Assembly (NCBI GenBank): GCA_021234155.1 | Contig: JAJEKV010000380.1 | Coordinates: forward strand, 186,001 to 250,000 | DNA: 64,000 bases | Origin: Isoetes taiwanensis | Taxonomy: Eukaryota > Streptophyta > Lycopodiopsida > Isoetales > Isoetaceae | Direction of reading: 5' to 3' | Shown: positions 45,421 to 56,158 of the stretch, piece by piece | Layout: every line of letters begins with the position of its first letter | Numbering within the stretch: position 1 is the stretch's first letter | Notes under the pieces: generated by a model | What the model was told of the DNA's origin: nothing | Database searches by the model: none | What the model saw: only the letters and a program-made list of their open reading frames with translations | Program-made: the position numbers and the translations under genes

Positions 45421-45978
45421 TATGCCATTTGTTTTCGTGGACGATAAAAGACAATACAATTCAATTCGATTGACATCAAGATGCTTTAGCTTCACGTGAA
45501 AACGAAACATTTCAATATTTCATACTGTGCTTGCACTTTTAACACAAGTTCTTTATCAAAGACTAATTTTGCACTTTGGTTCTTTCCCTTTAAGCATGTA
45601 CTACAGTGTTTTAAGCCCGCCCAATTAATTCTTGAATTTCGACCTAATTATTTAGTGACACTGGAAGATCAACTTTTTCTTCATCGATCTTCTTACGATG
45701 GTCATCTGCGACATCTTCCTCAGGCCCAGTTTCTTCAACGGCCATGCAATCCTACCGCTGACTTGCTTCAATCTGTCTTGAAGCGACTGCTTCTGCCTTG
45801 GAAATTTTATCTACTGATGAATCTGGCATCACGACCCCATTAGTCTTCTGCTCTGGGTCTTCTATCTGGACCCCATCAGCAGCATCCTTCTTCCTTTTCT
45901 TTATCTTCTCAGTATAAGCGTATAACAAGGAATTTTTCTCTTTGCAGGTCCTGGATCATGGCTCCTACTCTGATACCA

Positions 45979-46170
45979 TGTCACAGAAGTAAAAGAAAGA
46001 ACAAAATAGAATTGAATGATCTGGTTGGAATAGCCCCAACTATGGCTTACAGATATATATGCAGTTGTGGCTCTTCAGATGAGTCGGGCCTCTTGGCTTG
46101 GATCGCGAACTTGGCAGTCTAGTCAGCATGCCACACGCACTTCTTGATCTATTAGATCATATCTGCAACA
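45979..46170 (-). repeat. LTR (downstream copy)
   Basis: 192 bp; on plus it begins TGTCACAGAAG and ends ATCTGCAACA. Pairs with 48903-49094. Confidence 0.92.
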
Positions 46171-46713
46171 CTCCCGCTCGATCAATAGATCAATGGAAGT
46201 GTAAATCTACATTCCCTTTTTATCCCCTAACAACATATTCCTCCTTAAACTGCTCTTAACTGGAGCCATCCAAATGAGCTCAACTGCTGATCACTAGATG
46301 AACTAGAGGCAACTGCTGTTTTTCTTAAGATAAGGAATTTAAACTTGTAAACTCTTTTTAGACTTCCCTTAGCAGTCAGTCTACTCCTCCTTACTGCTCA
46401 TCTTGAGCTCATCTAGGTAGCCATATAAACTGCTCACCTTTCGATGGTCTAGGGAGTCCTCTACCTGCATGTAGAAAATTTAATGTGACTTTCTATCTAT
46501 ACCCCATTAAGGAGAACTGAGGATGCATGATTACATTGTACTGCATTTCTCCCCCTTAATCTTGCATCCGAAGATGACAAGATAAGACACTGGGTCCTCA
46601 TCCACTCCTTGCTGAGTATACTTACTAATTTTTATTTATTTATTTATTGACTAGTTACTGAAATAATTTCCGAACTAGTGACTCGTACTAAGACCGTTTG
46701 ATTTAGGCTTCGC

Positions 46714-48758
46714 TTACCCAGTGATTTTCTTCTTCTTTGGGCCACAGCCTTCAGGCCAACTGCGTTTGGCCACTGGTCTTTTTAAGCATGGATAAATCTT
46801 CATAAGATCTGCATAACGTATTCCTTTAGTGTCTTGAGAATTGAATTCTTCTTCAGCACTATTCTCACTTAGGTTCTTGCCCTGTGCATACGCTCTTGTT
46901 CCATCTGCAATAGTCTCAACCTGCCGTTCTTGTTGCTGTATTGCATGCTGTATATAGGCCTGGTCCGGCCGCCATTTGATGTCAGGGACCGCATCACTTG
47001 CACTTAACCCATTCGACGAATATGAGCTTTTGGAGTTGCTGACATTCTTCAATTTATCTGAGACTGTCACGTGCATTGGGGACTGGAACTGATAGATATC
47101 AGCTCCATAAATAAATCTGATTGGAAGCCCCTTAATATCTGCACCGACAAGGCTTCCTTGTTGAGCGGATTCGGCAAGCATCCGTGCATGAAGTCTGGAC
47201 CCCATATCAAGAATCTGGGCCCCTTCTAATAACAGCACTGGATTTCCTTCCACAACTCCATCATCCAAAAGTCGGATTGACAGAGGTTCTCTTGCCTCTT
47301 TCTCCATTCCTTGCCATTCTGCAACCCATTTTCCTGCTGTGGCATCATCTGGATTTGAAGATTTTTCAATCAAGTTGGCTTCTGACGGAGTATTAACAAC
47401 ATCCTCTACAGATTGTCTTCCGAATTGTATTGCATCTGCACCAATGAGAACTGCCATCGATGCCTCTGGTTTCAAAATACAATTTTGGTAGACTGTCACA
47501 ATCTTCTCAAGCATTGGACATATTTTTGAGCCCTTGCAATCATTATGGGGTTCCCTTTGGGCAAGAAGAAAATCTCTGTTTACTGCCTCCGTGACTCTGA
47601 TTTTCTGGCATTCAATCTTCATGCCATCAGTCAATAGCACTGGAAACCTGTCTAGCTCTTCTACGACATCATCCTGCAACCCGGCTTCTTCATCAGCCAT
47701 TCTTCAATTTATCTGAGACTGTCACGTGCATTGGGGACTGGCATTGGGGACTGGAATTGATAGATATCAGCTCCATTAATAAATCTGATTGGAAGCCCCT
47801 TAATATCTGTACCGACAAGGCTTCCTTGTTGAGTGGATTCGGCAAGCATCCGTGCATGAAGTCTGGACCCCATATCAAGAATCTGGGCCCCTTCTAATAA
47901 CAGCACTGGATTTCCTTCCACAACTCCATCAGCCAAAAATCGGATTGACAGAGGTTCTCTTGCCTCTTTCTCCATTCCTTGCCATTCTGCAACCTATTTT
48001 CCTGTTGTGGCATCATCTGGATTTGGAGATTTTTCAATCAAGTTGGCTTCTGACGGAGTATTAACAGCATCCTCTGCAGATTGTCTTCCGAATTGTATTG
48101 CATCTGCACCAATGAGAACTGCCATCGATGCCTCTGGTTTCAAAATAAAATTCTGGTAGACTGTCACAATCTTCTCAAGCATTGGACATATTTTTGAGCC
48201 TTTGCAATCATTATGGGCTTCTCTTTGGGCAAGAAGAAAATCTCTGTTTACTGCCTCCGTGACTTTGATTTTCTAGCATTCAATCTTCATGCCATCAGTC
48301 AACAGCACTGGAAACCTGTCTAGCTCTTCTATGGCATCATCCTGCAACCCGGCTTCTTCATCAGCCATGGATAACTGCCGCTGCCTGTCTTCCAAGTAAA
48401 TGGAGACATCTGCTCCTGCCTGAATATTTTCGACCCAATTAGCCAGCTTTTTAATCTTGGCTCGAAATTCCTCAGAAATTGTTACTTCTTCCTTTGAATT
48501 TTTATTCTGATCAACTCGCTGTATTAATTCTTGAATTTCGACCCAATTATTTAGTGACACTGGAATATCAACTTTTTCTTCAACGATCTTCTTACGATGG
48601 TCATCTGCGGCATCTTCCTCAGGCCCAGTTTCTTCAACGGCCATGCAATCTTGCCGCTGACCTGCTTCAATCTGTCTTGAAGCGACTGCTTCTGCCTTGG
48701 AAATTTTATCTGCCTTGGGCATATCTGCATCAATTTGTAATGATGAATTTGGCATCAC
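46714..48758 (-). pseudogene. Gag-like ORF of the LTR element with internal tandem duplication
   Basis: The 5' part (48758-48273) reads MPNSSLQIDADMPKADKI..., is rich in Glu, Lys and Asp, and includes VSLNNWVEIQELIQRVDQN. Downstream sequence encoding ADEEAGLQDD, RFPVLLTDGMKIEC, NRDFLLAQRE, MLEKIVTVYQN, MAVLIGADAIQFGRQS and DMGSRLHARMLAES is present twice, in 48368-47701 and again in 47700-47044. The second copy continues to a basic C-terminus (PKKKKITG, stop at 46714). The 46714-47700 frame is open for 328 codons, while the first copy has a stop (TAG near 48274) and indels. There is no CCHC knuckle or capsid motif that I recognise, so gag-like is a positional inference. Confidence 0.65.
47044..48368. 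repeat. Tandem duplication of about 660 bp inside the LTR element
   Basis: 47044-47700 and 47701-48368 are near-identical. The second copy contains an extra 13-bp repeat (CATTGGGGACTGG) near 47730-47755. Confidence 0.9.
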
Positions 48759-48890
48759 GACCCCATTAGTCTTCTGCTCTGGGTCTTCTATCTGGACCCA
48801 TCAGCAGCATCCTTCTTCCTTTTCTTCATCTTCTCTGCATAAGCGTATACAAGGAATTCTTCTCTTTGCAGGTCCTGGATCAGGGCTCCT

Positions 48891-48902
48891 GCTCTGATAC
48901 CA
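48891..48902 (-). promoter_or_regulatory. Primer-binding site (initiator tRNA-Met)
   Basis: TGGTATCAGAGC on the minus strand directly follows the LTR end (...TGACA). This is the standard plant retrotransposon site complementary to the 3' end of initiator tRNA-Met. The same motif adjoins the second LTR at 45967-45978, with T for the last C. Confidence 0.9.
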
Positions 48903-49094
48903 TGTCACAAAAGTAAAAGGAAGAACAAAATAGAATTGAATGATCTGGTTGGAATAGCCCCAACCGTGGCTTACAGATATATGTGCAGTTGTGGCTCTTC
49001 AGATGAGTCGTGCCTCTTGGCTTGGATCGCCAACTTGGCAGTCTAGTCAGCATGCCACACGCACTTCTTGATCTATTAGATCATATCTGCAACA
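48903..49094 (-). repeat. LTR (upstream copy)
   Basis: 192 bp; the minus-strand sequence begins TGTTGCAGATATGATC and ends TTTTGTGACA. Pairs with 45979-46170. Confidence 0.92.
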
Positions 49095-49277
49095 TTAACA
49101 AGCCTGGCCCTCGAGTTTTATAGCTAAGATCAAATCTCAGTTGTTGGCTGCAGTGGTGTTACCCACCAATGACACATTAAAAAGCGCATAAACACCTAGT
49201 TTCTTATGCCAAACAAATGGCCATAAACATCTAGCTTGTTATGGAAACCCCAAAAAATCCACCATAAAACTCTCAGG

Positions 49278-49555
49278 CCCAGTTTGTTAAGGCGGATAAC
49301 ACCCTAAAACTCGGGTGGCCCTACTATAACAAACTCAAGCCTCCAGCCTCCGATCCTCGTTTGTCATAATAGGGCATAACACCCTCGATCTAGAGTGTCT
49401 CATATACTCTTTTTGTGCCCTCGTTTGTCATAATAGGGCATAACATTCCGGCCCTAGTTTATATAATAGAGCATAACACCCTCGTTCTAGGGTGTTATCC
49501 GGCCCTAGTTTATATAATAGAGCATAACACCCTCGTTCTAGGGTGTTATCCCTTT
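49278..49555. repeat. Minisatellite with hairpin units (GGGCATAACACCCT family)
   Basis: A perfect 51-bp unit occurs at 49448-49498 and 49499-49549; degenerate versions precede it from about 49278 (GGATAACACCCTAAAACTCGG, GTCATAATAGGGCATAACA). Each 51-bp unit contains the hairpin ATAACACCCT/cgttct/AGGGTGTTAT. Confidence 0.85.
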
Positions 49556-49762
49556 CATATACTCTTTTCGTTGCTGCAACGTTCGCTATGTACTTATTTA
49601 TCATTTGAATGCAAGTTATTATTTCGGGTACTTGCACCCTTGACAACAGTAGGTTTCAGCAAAAGTGGGTGAGTAAATAATGTTAAAACTAAAGGAAGAA
49701 TCCCCAAAAAATAATCAGTCTACATGTATAAACTTACAACAGGAAAAATCTTGTATTGGCAC

Positions 49763-50636
49763 CTAATTTGCTGGAGTAAATTTCAAAGAAATGCTATTCA
49801 CACAGTGTCTTTCGTTAGTGGGAGTTGGAAATCCTTCCCCTTTGAAAACATGTCCCAGATGTCCACCACAAGCAGCACAGGTAATTTCTATACGCTGTCC
49901 ATCTGAATCCAGCTGATCATATTCACACCTTTAATGAGATTCCAAATGCAAAAACGTTTGAAACATAAACCATTTACAACCTATTCATGGCTGTAGCATA
50001 CATATCCCTATTAACAATTCAAAAATATTATTGTAAAAACTGGAAGATCTTGTCCTTACAGTTTGCTTGATGGCACCAGGCAATCCTTCATAAAATGCAG
50101 GCCATCCACATCCGGAGTTAAATTTTGTGGTAGATTTGTAAAGAGGTGTGCCACAGCCAGCGCATTCATAGATACCTTCTTCATAGAATTTGTCATATTG
50201 GCCAGTGCCAGGGTATCTAAAGGAAACTAAAATCAACACACTTTGCTATATCGCAAGAGAAAAAACCAAAGCAAACTTCGTTATGGCAATACAGCACAGC
50301 TAAAACCAAACCCTAAGACCAAGAACAGGGAAAAAAAGAGGGCGAAATTTCACAAATAGGGCAGAGACAGCAGAATTTGATAAAATTGAAACATCAGAAA
50401 TTGAAATCTTACTCCGTTCCTTTCTGCCTCAAGATTCTGAATTGCTCAGGGGATAAAACGGCACGCCATTCCTCGTCGCTTTTCTGGACACTGGAAGCGG
50501 CCATGCTCTTAATTGTGATGCTACGGCGAAGAGATGGAAGAAAACAGCGGCCTGGCAGAGAGGTCCGCAGGCCATTAGGGCAAATAAAAGAGAACGGAGA
50601 AATCGTTCCAGCTCCAGCTCTCCCCGCCATAGCCAT
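49763..50636 (-). CDS. MSRB: Peptide methionine-R-sulfoxide reductase B, plastid-type
   Basis: Exons (minus): 50636-50413, 50216-50060, 49912-49763, with GT-AG junctions in phase, giving 176 aa. Residues 1-45 are rich in Ser, Arg, Gly and Pro with few acids, as in a chloroplast transit peptide. The MsrB domain (about 51-172) has zinc cysteines C93-x2-C96 and C139-x2-C142, the resolving Cys 111 in [10 protein letters not shown] and the catalytic Cys 164 in [13 protein letters not shown]. It reduces the R epimer of methionine sulfoxide in proteins, using thioredoxin or glutaredoxin, and protects against oxidative damage. Sequence fits the plant MSRB2-9 type with two redox cysteines, not the one-Cys MSRB1 type. 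The second ATG (50630) is an alternative start. No lesion. A Harbinger-like element begins about 110 bp upstream of the start codon. Confidence 0.95.
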
Positions 50637-50742
50637 CCTTGGGATACAGTATCGAACTGTCCATAATATTTTGTCAATGTGGCACAAAAATTAGGTACCC
50701 ACGTCATTTGCCAAAGATCCCTCTTTCCAAAGATAAGAGTCC

Positions 50743-50824
50743 GGTCACATGTTCCTGTCGACAGGGTTTTTTCCCTGTTGACATTAACCCTAATTTTTTG
50801 CGCAGGTCACATGTTCCTGTCGAC
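50743..50824 (+). repeat. Duplicated terminal/subterminal repeat of Harbinger-like element (left)
   Basis: GGTCACATGTTCCTGTCGAC occurs at 50743-50762 and 50805-50824. Between them lies a hairpin, GTCGACAGGG/tttttt/CCCTGTTGAC. The complement of GGTCACATGTT occurs at 56159-56169, with a partial copy at 56106. Confidence 0.75.
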
Positions 50825-50994
50825 GGCAACCGTCCACGTCATGTCATGTCCACGCAAGCCAAATTGGCGCCAGAATTGGGCGCACATTTTTTTTTCCTCT
50901 GTCATCCGCATCCGGTAGATGTGATCGGGCAGGGCAATCTGCTGTGTTCCAACTGATGTGATCGGGCCGAGGTATTCCTGGCTTCATCAGAACT

Positions 50995-52333
50995 ATGAAT
51001 CCACAAAGGCAACGCTTGCTGGTGATTGGAACAGTGCTGTCACAGGTTTTTGGTACTATAGTTAATCTTCTTTTACAAATAGCTTCAATGCAATTTACAG
51101 ACAGTGAAGAAATCATGTCATCGTTGGAGAATTCACTTGAGAAGGCCTTCTTGGCATCCTTATTGGAAGTGACAAATGTGAGTACTGCAATTCTGCTTTT
51201 CATAGACAGAGAATTATCTTTTCAAGAATTAAAAGGGAGGGAGATAGACCCTTATTACATCAAATCTAGATCACTACATTGGTGGAACATGTTTGGTCGC
51301 GACATTATGCAGAATGACCCATTGAGGTGGAAAGAGTTTTTTAGGTTGTCTGTTCCAACTTTTGAATATGTTTGCAGCTTGGTTGAAGAGGACTTGCAGA
51401 AGCATCCACCTCCAGGTTTGAACACAATCAAGGGAAGATATATATCAGTTGAGAAACAGGTAGCATTGGCTCTTCGCAAATTGGCTAGTGGTGATTCTTG
51501 GAGTGGAATCTCAGAAAATTTTGGAATTGCAAAGCCTACATGCATCAAAATATTTGATAACTTCATTGTCAGTCTTATTAAGAACGCTCACAGTTTTATA
51601 TCATGGCCTGAAGGTAGTGACTTAGAAGAAGTTAAAGCTGGCTTTAGAAGGTGCCATGGCTTCCCTAATTGTGTTGGCGCATTAGATTGTACACACATAC
51701 CGTGCGAATTGCCTAGCAATGGCAATCCCGCAGATTATTATGATTGGAAAGGAGCATACTCCATGACAATGCAAGCAATTGTGGACATGAAGAGTAGGTT
51801 TACGGACATTTTTGTTGGATTTCCGGATGTGTTAGTGATGTAAGAGTATGGTCAAATTAGGGATTCATGCAATTAGTGCGTGGCAAAGAAAGGTTGAATG
51901 GTCCTCTCTTCAACATGCCCTTTGGTGACATTCCTGAGTACTTGATTGCAGATGGTGGTTATGATTGTGTTCCAGGTTTATTAGTACCATTTCTCAAGAA
52001 TTTTGCTGGTAAGCGTTTTGAAGATTATAATTTCATGCATTCATCAACTAGAATTGTCGTTGAACGGTCTTTTGGATACTTAAGCGGCAATGGAGACTTC
52101 TCACTAGACGCATCTATCGAGGGTCTCCTCGAAATTGAGTAACACGATCGTTGCATGTTGTATTTTACAACGGTATCATAGTGGATAGAGGAGACGGGTT
52201 TTATGAAGACTTTGATGCAACTAAGTATTCTCATGATCCGTGGTATTGCCGAAGCCGATCTAGAAGTTATAACAAAGATGGTTATGCCTTTCGAGATACT
52301 ATCATGGACTATGTATTGAGTTTGCATGTATGA
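50995..52333 (+). pseudogene. PIF/Harbinger transposase (DDE superfamily endonuclease)
   Basis: Frame 1 runs from 50995 to 51843 with WWNMFGRDIMQNDPLRWKEF, VALALRKLASGDSW, GFPNCVGALDCTHI (first catalytic D, 51685-51687) and YYDWKGAYSMTMQAIVD. A 1-base loss near 51835 shifts the frame before the conserved SDVRVW stretch, and a TAG at 51858-51860 follows. The next frame holds LIADGGYDC (second D, 51951-51953) and VVERSFGYL (E, 52062-52064). A further shift near 52080 and a stop near 52137 precede a last open part ending at 52333 (HVVFYNGIIVDRGD...). All three DDE residues survive, but the gene cannot make an intact enzyme. Such transposases excise and insert the element at 3-bp targets together with a Myb-like partner. 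Confidence 0.9.
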
Positions 52334-53319
52334 GGTTGTATCAACATAACCGGGTTGTATCATTGGTTCTATCAATGGTTTAATAAACTTTTATTGTTGT
52401 TATGTGTATCATATTGATTTATTATGTGAATGTCATTTTGAATGTACAAGTTTTATTTAAGTAACGCATCACAAGCTTCAAAGGTCGAAGTATTTCTCTA
52501 GATTCTTTGCTTTCATCTATTTGTTGTATTTCTTATAGCATGGGACCCCAACGGCCAAGAATCTTTGGGACTCCACAAAAGTGTAAGAAGCAATTTTGTT
52601 TTAGTTCTTAGAAATCATTATCGTTTCAATGTACACAAAAAGATTTACATTTCTTATTGATCTTGATCACATTGTGATAATATGAATTTGATTGTCCATG
52701 ATGCAGTTGCACTTTAATTTTCTTGAATCTGACTCTCTATAGTGCAAAGGTTGCACTTTAATCTTTGAAATGTCTAAGGTCTTACCGGTCTGAAAATTGA
52801 CTAAAACTTCTATCTGGCGAGAAGTTCCGCTTTAAGCATACATACAAAACAAGATTAGCTCGTGTAATATGAATGTAAAGCTCCATGTAATATGACTTGC
52901 TAGTAAATGTCCAAATAATTTACTCTCAATCTATCTGATATTAGAAACTATAGTGGCTTCACAGTTGAAGATATCAAGCTTATTATGAGAAGCATCCAAT
53001 GTTCTGACATTTCCCATTATTATGAGAAGCATCCTGTTACAAATTTCCAGAAAATTTTCAAATCAGTTAATAGAGACAAGATTAAGCCTAGATAATTTTG
53101 GACGTTCATGAGCCTTTCTCCTTGGTTCATGCCACAACCTTTAAGCAGCATTCTTGCAAACCAACTATCCCTGTTCTTTCCATTTTGCTACCCGTGCCCC
53201 AGTCCTTGGTTTTTTCTATGCAGCAGAGCATCTTCATTATCAGAAATATCTCAGCCATATAATTTTGCTTCAGACATCTTGTGACATTCCAATTTCATGA
53301 ATATTTGTTATGCAGAAGC
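52334..53319. other. No gene seen (interior of Harbinger-like element)
   Basis: AT-rich sequence between the transposase pseudogene and the PPR fragment. No recognised motif. Confidence 0.4.
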
Positions 53320-53645
53320 ATCTTCAATCAACTCTTAGAATATATTCAAAAGCCAATTTTTATAATCATGTCTTAAAACAGATTCAAAGGCATGCTTTCC
53401 AAGCACCACATTTTTCCACTTTCTACAAGCACCGAACCGCTTTCCATATCAGCGGTCACGGTTCAAAAGGCATATTCTTTATTACTTCTACTGCATCATC
53501 CAAATATTTGGACCGACCAAAGAGATCAACAATACAAGTATAATGCTCTATACTAGGGGTGAACATATAATGCGCATGCATCAACCAGCAGTAACCTTTT
53601 CCCTTGTCAACAAGACTAGCATGGTTGCAAGCTGTATATTCTCAC
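53320..53645 (-). pseudogene. PPR (pentatricopeptide repeat) protein fragment, PLS-type C-terminal part
   Basis: The minus strand reads NHASLVDKGKGYCWLMHAHYM, then PSIEHYTCIVDLFGRSKYLDDA, EVIKNMPFEP, a TGA, LIWKAVRCL, a stop, and GKHAFESVLRHDYKNW. This follows the conserved end of plant PLS-class PPR proteins (HY-x-C-x-VDL-x-GR...L-x-x-A...I-x-x-MP-x-EP...W-x-x-LL...G...AA). Such proteins bind organellar RNA, and land plants have hundreds. Only about 100 codons remain, with at least two stops. It lies inside the Harbinger-like element, between its two genes. It was probably captured or inserted there. Confidence 0.8.
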
Positions 53646-54195
53646 AGACGAAATGAGTTCAGATAGTATATCTATTTGATGAAACAAAGGTGACTCATTT
53701 ATAGCAGGAATTTTATAAGGTTCATCTAGAATCCCAGTTTACATGACGGTTTACATGGCATATGGGCAGATTGTGAGTCTCATTCCTAGCACACGTTTTT
53801 TTTCTTAATTATGAGGATTACATAGGATACTTTGAGACAGAAGGGTGGTACAGGAAGCAAAGGGTACGTGGCATAATAGTTCTTCTTCAGAAAGAAAACC
53901 GATGCTTAGAAAACAAAAAGTGGCAAGGTTACAAGTAACTTGCAAATAGAACGCAAGGCTGACATCCATAGAACATGCATTTGAATAACTTGAAGCATGA
54001 GTTAGGATTCAACAAAAACCAGGTTATATCATCATGTATAAGTAAATATCCTGGAATGTTCTTGTTTGCAATATCTCTTGTTTGCAGCTTTATGTTTCAG
54101 ATTCAACATGTCCTGATACACCTTTGCTGGACACATACAGCAGGTAAAAAAAATAATATTTCAAATACAAAGAGCTTAAAGAGCAAATAATCTTT
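53646..54195. other. No gene seen (interior of Harbinger-like element)
   Basis: AT-rich. A short minus frame around 53655-53755 (INESPLFHQIDILSELISS) may be another scrap of PPR-type coding sequence. Confidence 0.3.
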
Positions 54196-54199
54196 CATA

Positions 54200-55520
54200 A
54201 AATATATTGAAGTCTTACAAAACACAAATGCAAGGAAGAACAAAGCAATAAGAAAAGACAATTGTTTCCGTCGCATGACTAAAACAGGCTGCTCTTTTTC
54301 ACAAAGATACTTCAAGCTTCCAGCAATGTCTCCCATGTGACTTTGAATTTGCTTCGTAACCTCAATAATCTGACTGAACCGTTCTGCATTTGCTTGTAAA
54401 ATAGAATAGAATAGAATAGAATAGAATTGTTTTTATCGTCCATGGAGACCAATCGGCCTATGGGACCCAATACAAAAAGCGCAGCAGTCACATTACTGTC
54501 CGGATTAAAAAACCCCCGCCCCGAAGGGTTTTCGAGGGAAAAACCGTGGCAGCAATAAGACTGCTGACATCAATTAAATGGTTGACTGGGGGCATATCTG
54601 AGCCCTTAAGTCCAGTACTTCCTGAATGTATGATCCGAGTGAGCGCACCGAAGTCGTGCAGGAAGTTGATTCTCTTGTTGTCTCCTGCAACTTCTCAAAT
54701 AATTCAGCTTGTCCTTTTTGCATTTTTTCCATCAAACCTTCCGTGCCTTTTGGAAGCCTTTGCCTTTTCTTCCCAGTAGTTGTTTCAGTAAGCAATTTGG
54801 CGGTGATTATCGATCTTTGCGGGTTTGCCTACTCCTATAGGCTCATCTTCGATCATCTAATTAAAATGTTAATTATATATATAAGCATCTTCAAAAACTC
54901 TTCAATATATTTCAAAGAATCTACATACCTTGTAGCCCTGCCATTTTGTTGCATGTAGAGAAATCGGCAATGAAATCAAGCTCGGCTCAAAAATTTCTCT
55001 TGCTTTGCCAACCATGACTCCATTTCATTGAACACTCTTCTAGAAAAAAGAATTGGAAGCTTTCTCTATCTTCTTTCGGATGCATCGGCATACCAATAAT
55101 CAACGTTCCCACTGGTTGGCCTACAAATTACATAGAAATGAAAAAATTAGTACATATTTTGCAAAGAACATAGGCTGAAAATATACTTGTAGTCTCTTAT
55201 TTTTTTGTAATCAGCATAGAGCTGGTCCCACTTGCTTATACAAGCAGCAGAAGAACGTATATATCCAAGTTCATTGAGATAGAATGCAATTGCTTGCCAA
55301 CGCTCTTTCTTGGTCCGGCTTCTTTTTTGCGGACCGCCATTCATGATTTCATCCCATTCTCTTCTCTTTGCTGCAACTAATGCAAGCACTTGACCTTCGT
55401 TCCAATCTTCTTTCTTGGATCTCCCTTTCTTGTTTTGATTTTGTGTAGGTTCCTGCTTGGATTGCACATCTTCATCGTCTTGCATAGGAGTATCTTCAAA
55501 GATTGTACTACTGGCACCAT
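54200..55520 (-). pseudogene. Myb/trihelix-domain protein (Harbinger ORF1-like)
   Basis: The first block (55485-about 55185) contains a basic stretch NKKGRSKKEDW and a trihelix/Myb_DNA-bind_4-like domain: W...QVLALVAAKRREWDEIM, KERWQAIAFYLNELGYIRSS, CISKWDQLYADYKKIRDYK. A GT-AG intron follows; the next exon (about 55102-54960) has GNVDYWYADASERR and FSRRVFNEMESWLAKQEKF in different frames, separated by a TAG and an extra T. The C-terminal part (54795-54580) is a predicted coiled coil (LMEKMQKGQAELFEKLQE...LGSYIQEVLDL). After a LINE tail (54404-54590), ILQANAERFSQIIEVTKQIQ...KYLCEKEQ probably completes it. Harbinger elements need such a protein to bring the transposase to DNA. A decayed host trihelix factor is the alternative. 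Confidence 0.7.
54404..54590 (-). mobile_element. LINE 3'-end insertion with (TTCTA)n tail
   Basis: On the minus strand it ends TTGGTCTCCATGGACGATAAAAACAAT followed by five TTCTA units (AATAG on plus, 54404-54426). It matches 1100-1225 and 24664-24840. It splits the coiled-coil region of the Myb/trihelix pseudogene. Confidence 0.8.
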
Positions 55521-56158
55521 TATTGGTGACTCAAGTGGAAAATCAAAAGAGGTTGCAAAAGGAGAATTGCGAGGAAGTGTGAGGAGTATGAGGTTCTTGA
55601 TAGTTATATGGAACAAAATTTCCACATTCAAACTCTTCGGGGTTCTATTTCACCACCGAAGGCAAAGATATAGAGCAACTAGGTAACCTTGAGTCGGGGA
55701 GGTGGACGAGGGATGCCTATAATTCTTGTTTCAACTGGGGTGAATTATTTGAAGAAATTTGTGACGTAATTGGAGAACAATTGCAAATGGAATGCTACCT
55801 GGTGGTATTGGCGCATTTAACCGGCGTAAATCCTCGGCGATCATTTGGTCTATAGTGTTGCTGCATTTTGATTGTAGATCTTACATGCGGCACCACCCTG
55901 AACAATCTCAAATCGGTATCACCAAAATGGTTTCGAGGGGTTTCAAACGTTCATATTTTTGACGGTTTGGATAGTCGCCAAGTCGAGGAAAAAAAACTCC
56001 ACGTGTTGCTATCTCTAGACTCCCTGTTGGCCAGGAATCCTTCCACCGATGCAAGGCCCGGTGGAACGATTCCTATTGTGTGGCTCTCTCTTCTGTCAAA
56101 AGCAAGCATGTGACCCCCTTTTTTTGTCATTGACAAAGAAACAATTACTATTGGCGGC
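55521..56158. other. Right arm of Harbinger-like element
   Basis: Upstream of the minus-strand ORF1-like gene. No further coding domain. It ends with GCATGTGACCCCC at 56106 and AACATGTGACC at 56159. Confidence 0.4.

Larger units (their letters stand above)
45600..49094 (-). mobile_element. Non-autonomous LTR retrotransposon, tandem LTR-body-LTR-partial body
   Basis: Read on the minus strand: LTR 49094-48903, primer-binding site 48902-48891, body with a gag-like ORF, polypurine tract CGAGCGGGAG at about 46171-46180, second LTR 46170-45979, then a second primer-binding site and the first ~380 bp of another body, truncated near 45600. Both LTRs are 192 bp, run TG...CA and differ at roughly seven positions. 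No protease, integrase or reverse transcriptase is encoded in the 2.7-kb body, so mobilisation would depend on another element. The extra partial body after the second LTR implies LTR-LTR recombination between tandem copies or a truncated tandem insertion. Confidence 0.9.

Noticed and set aside
46714-47700. A 328-aa host gene
   Set aside because: It lies between two LTRs with a primer-binding site and a polypurine tract, and its sequence is tandemly duplicated, so it belongs to the retroelement.
49440-49550. A CRISPR-like array
   Set aside because: The repeats are adjacent with no unique spacers, and the window is plant nuclear DNA.
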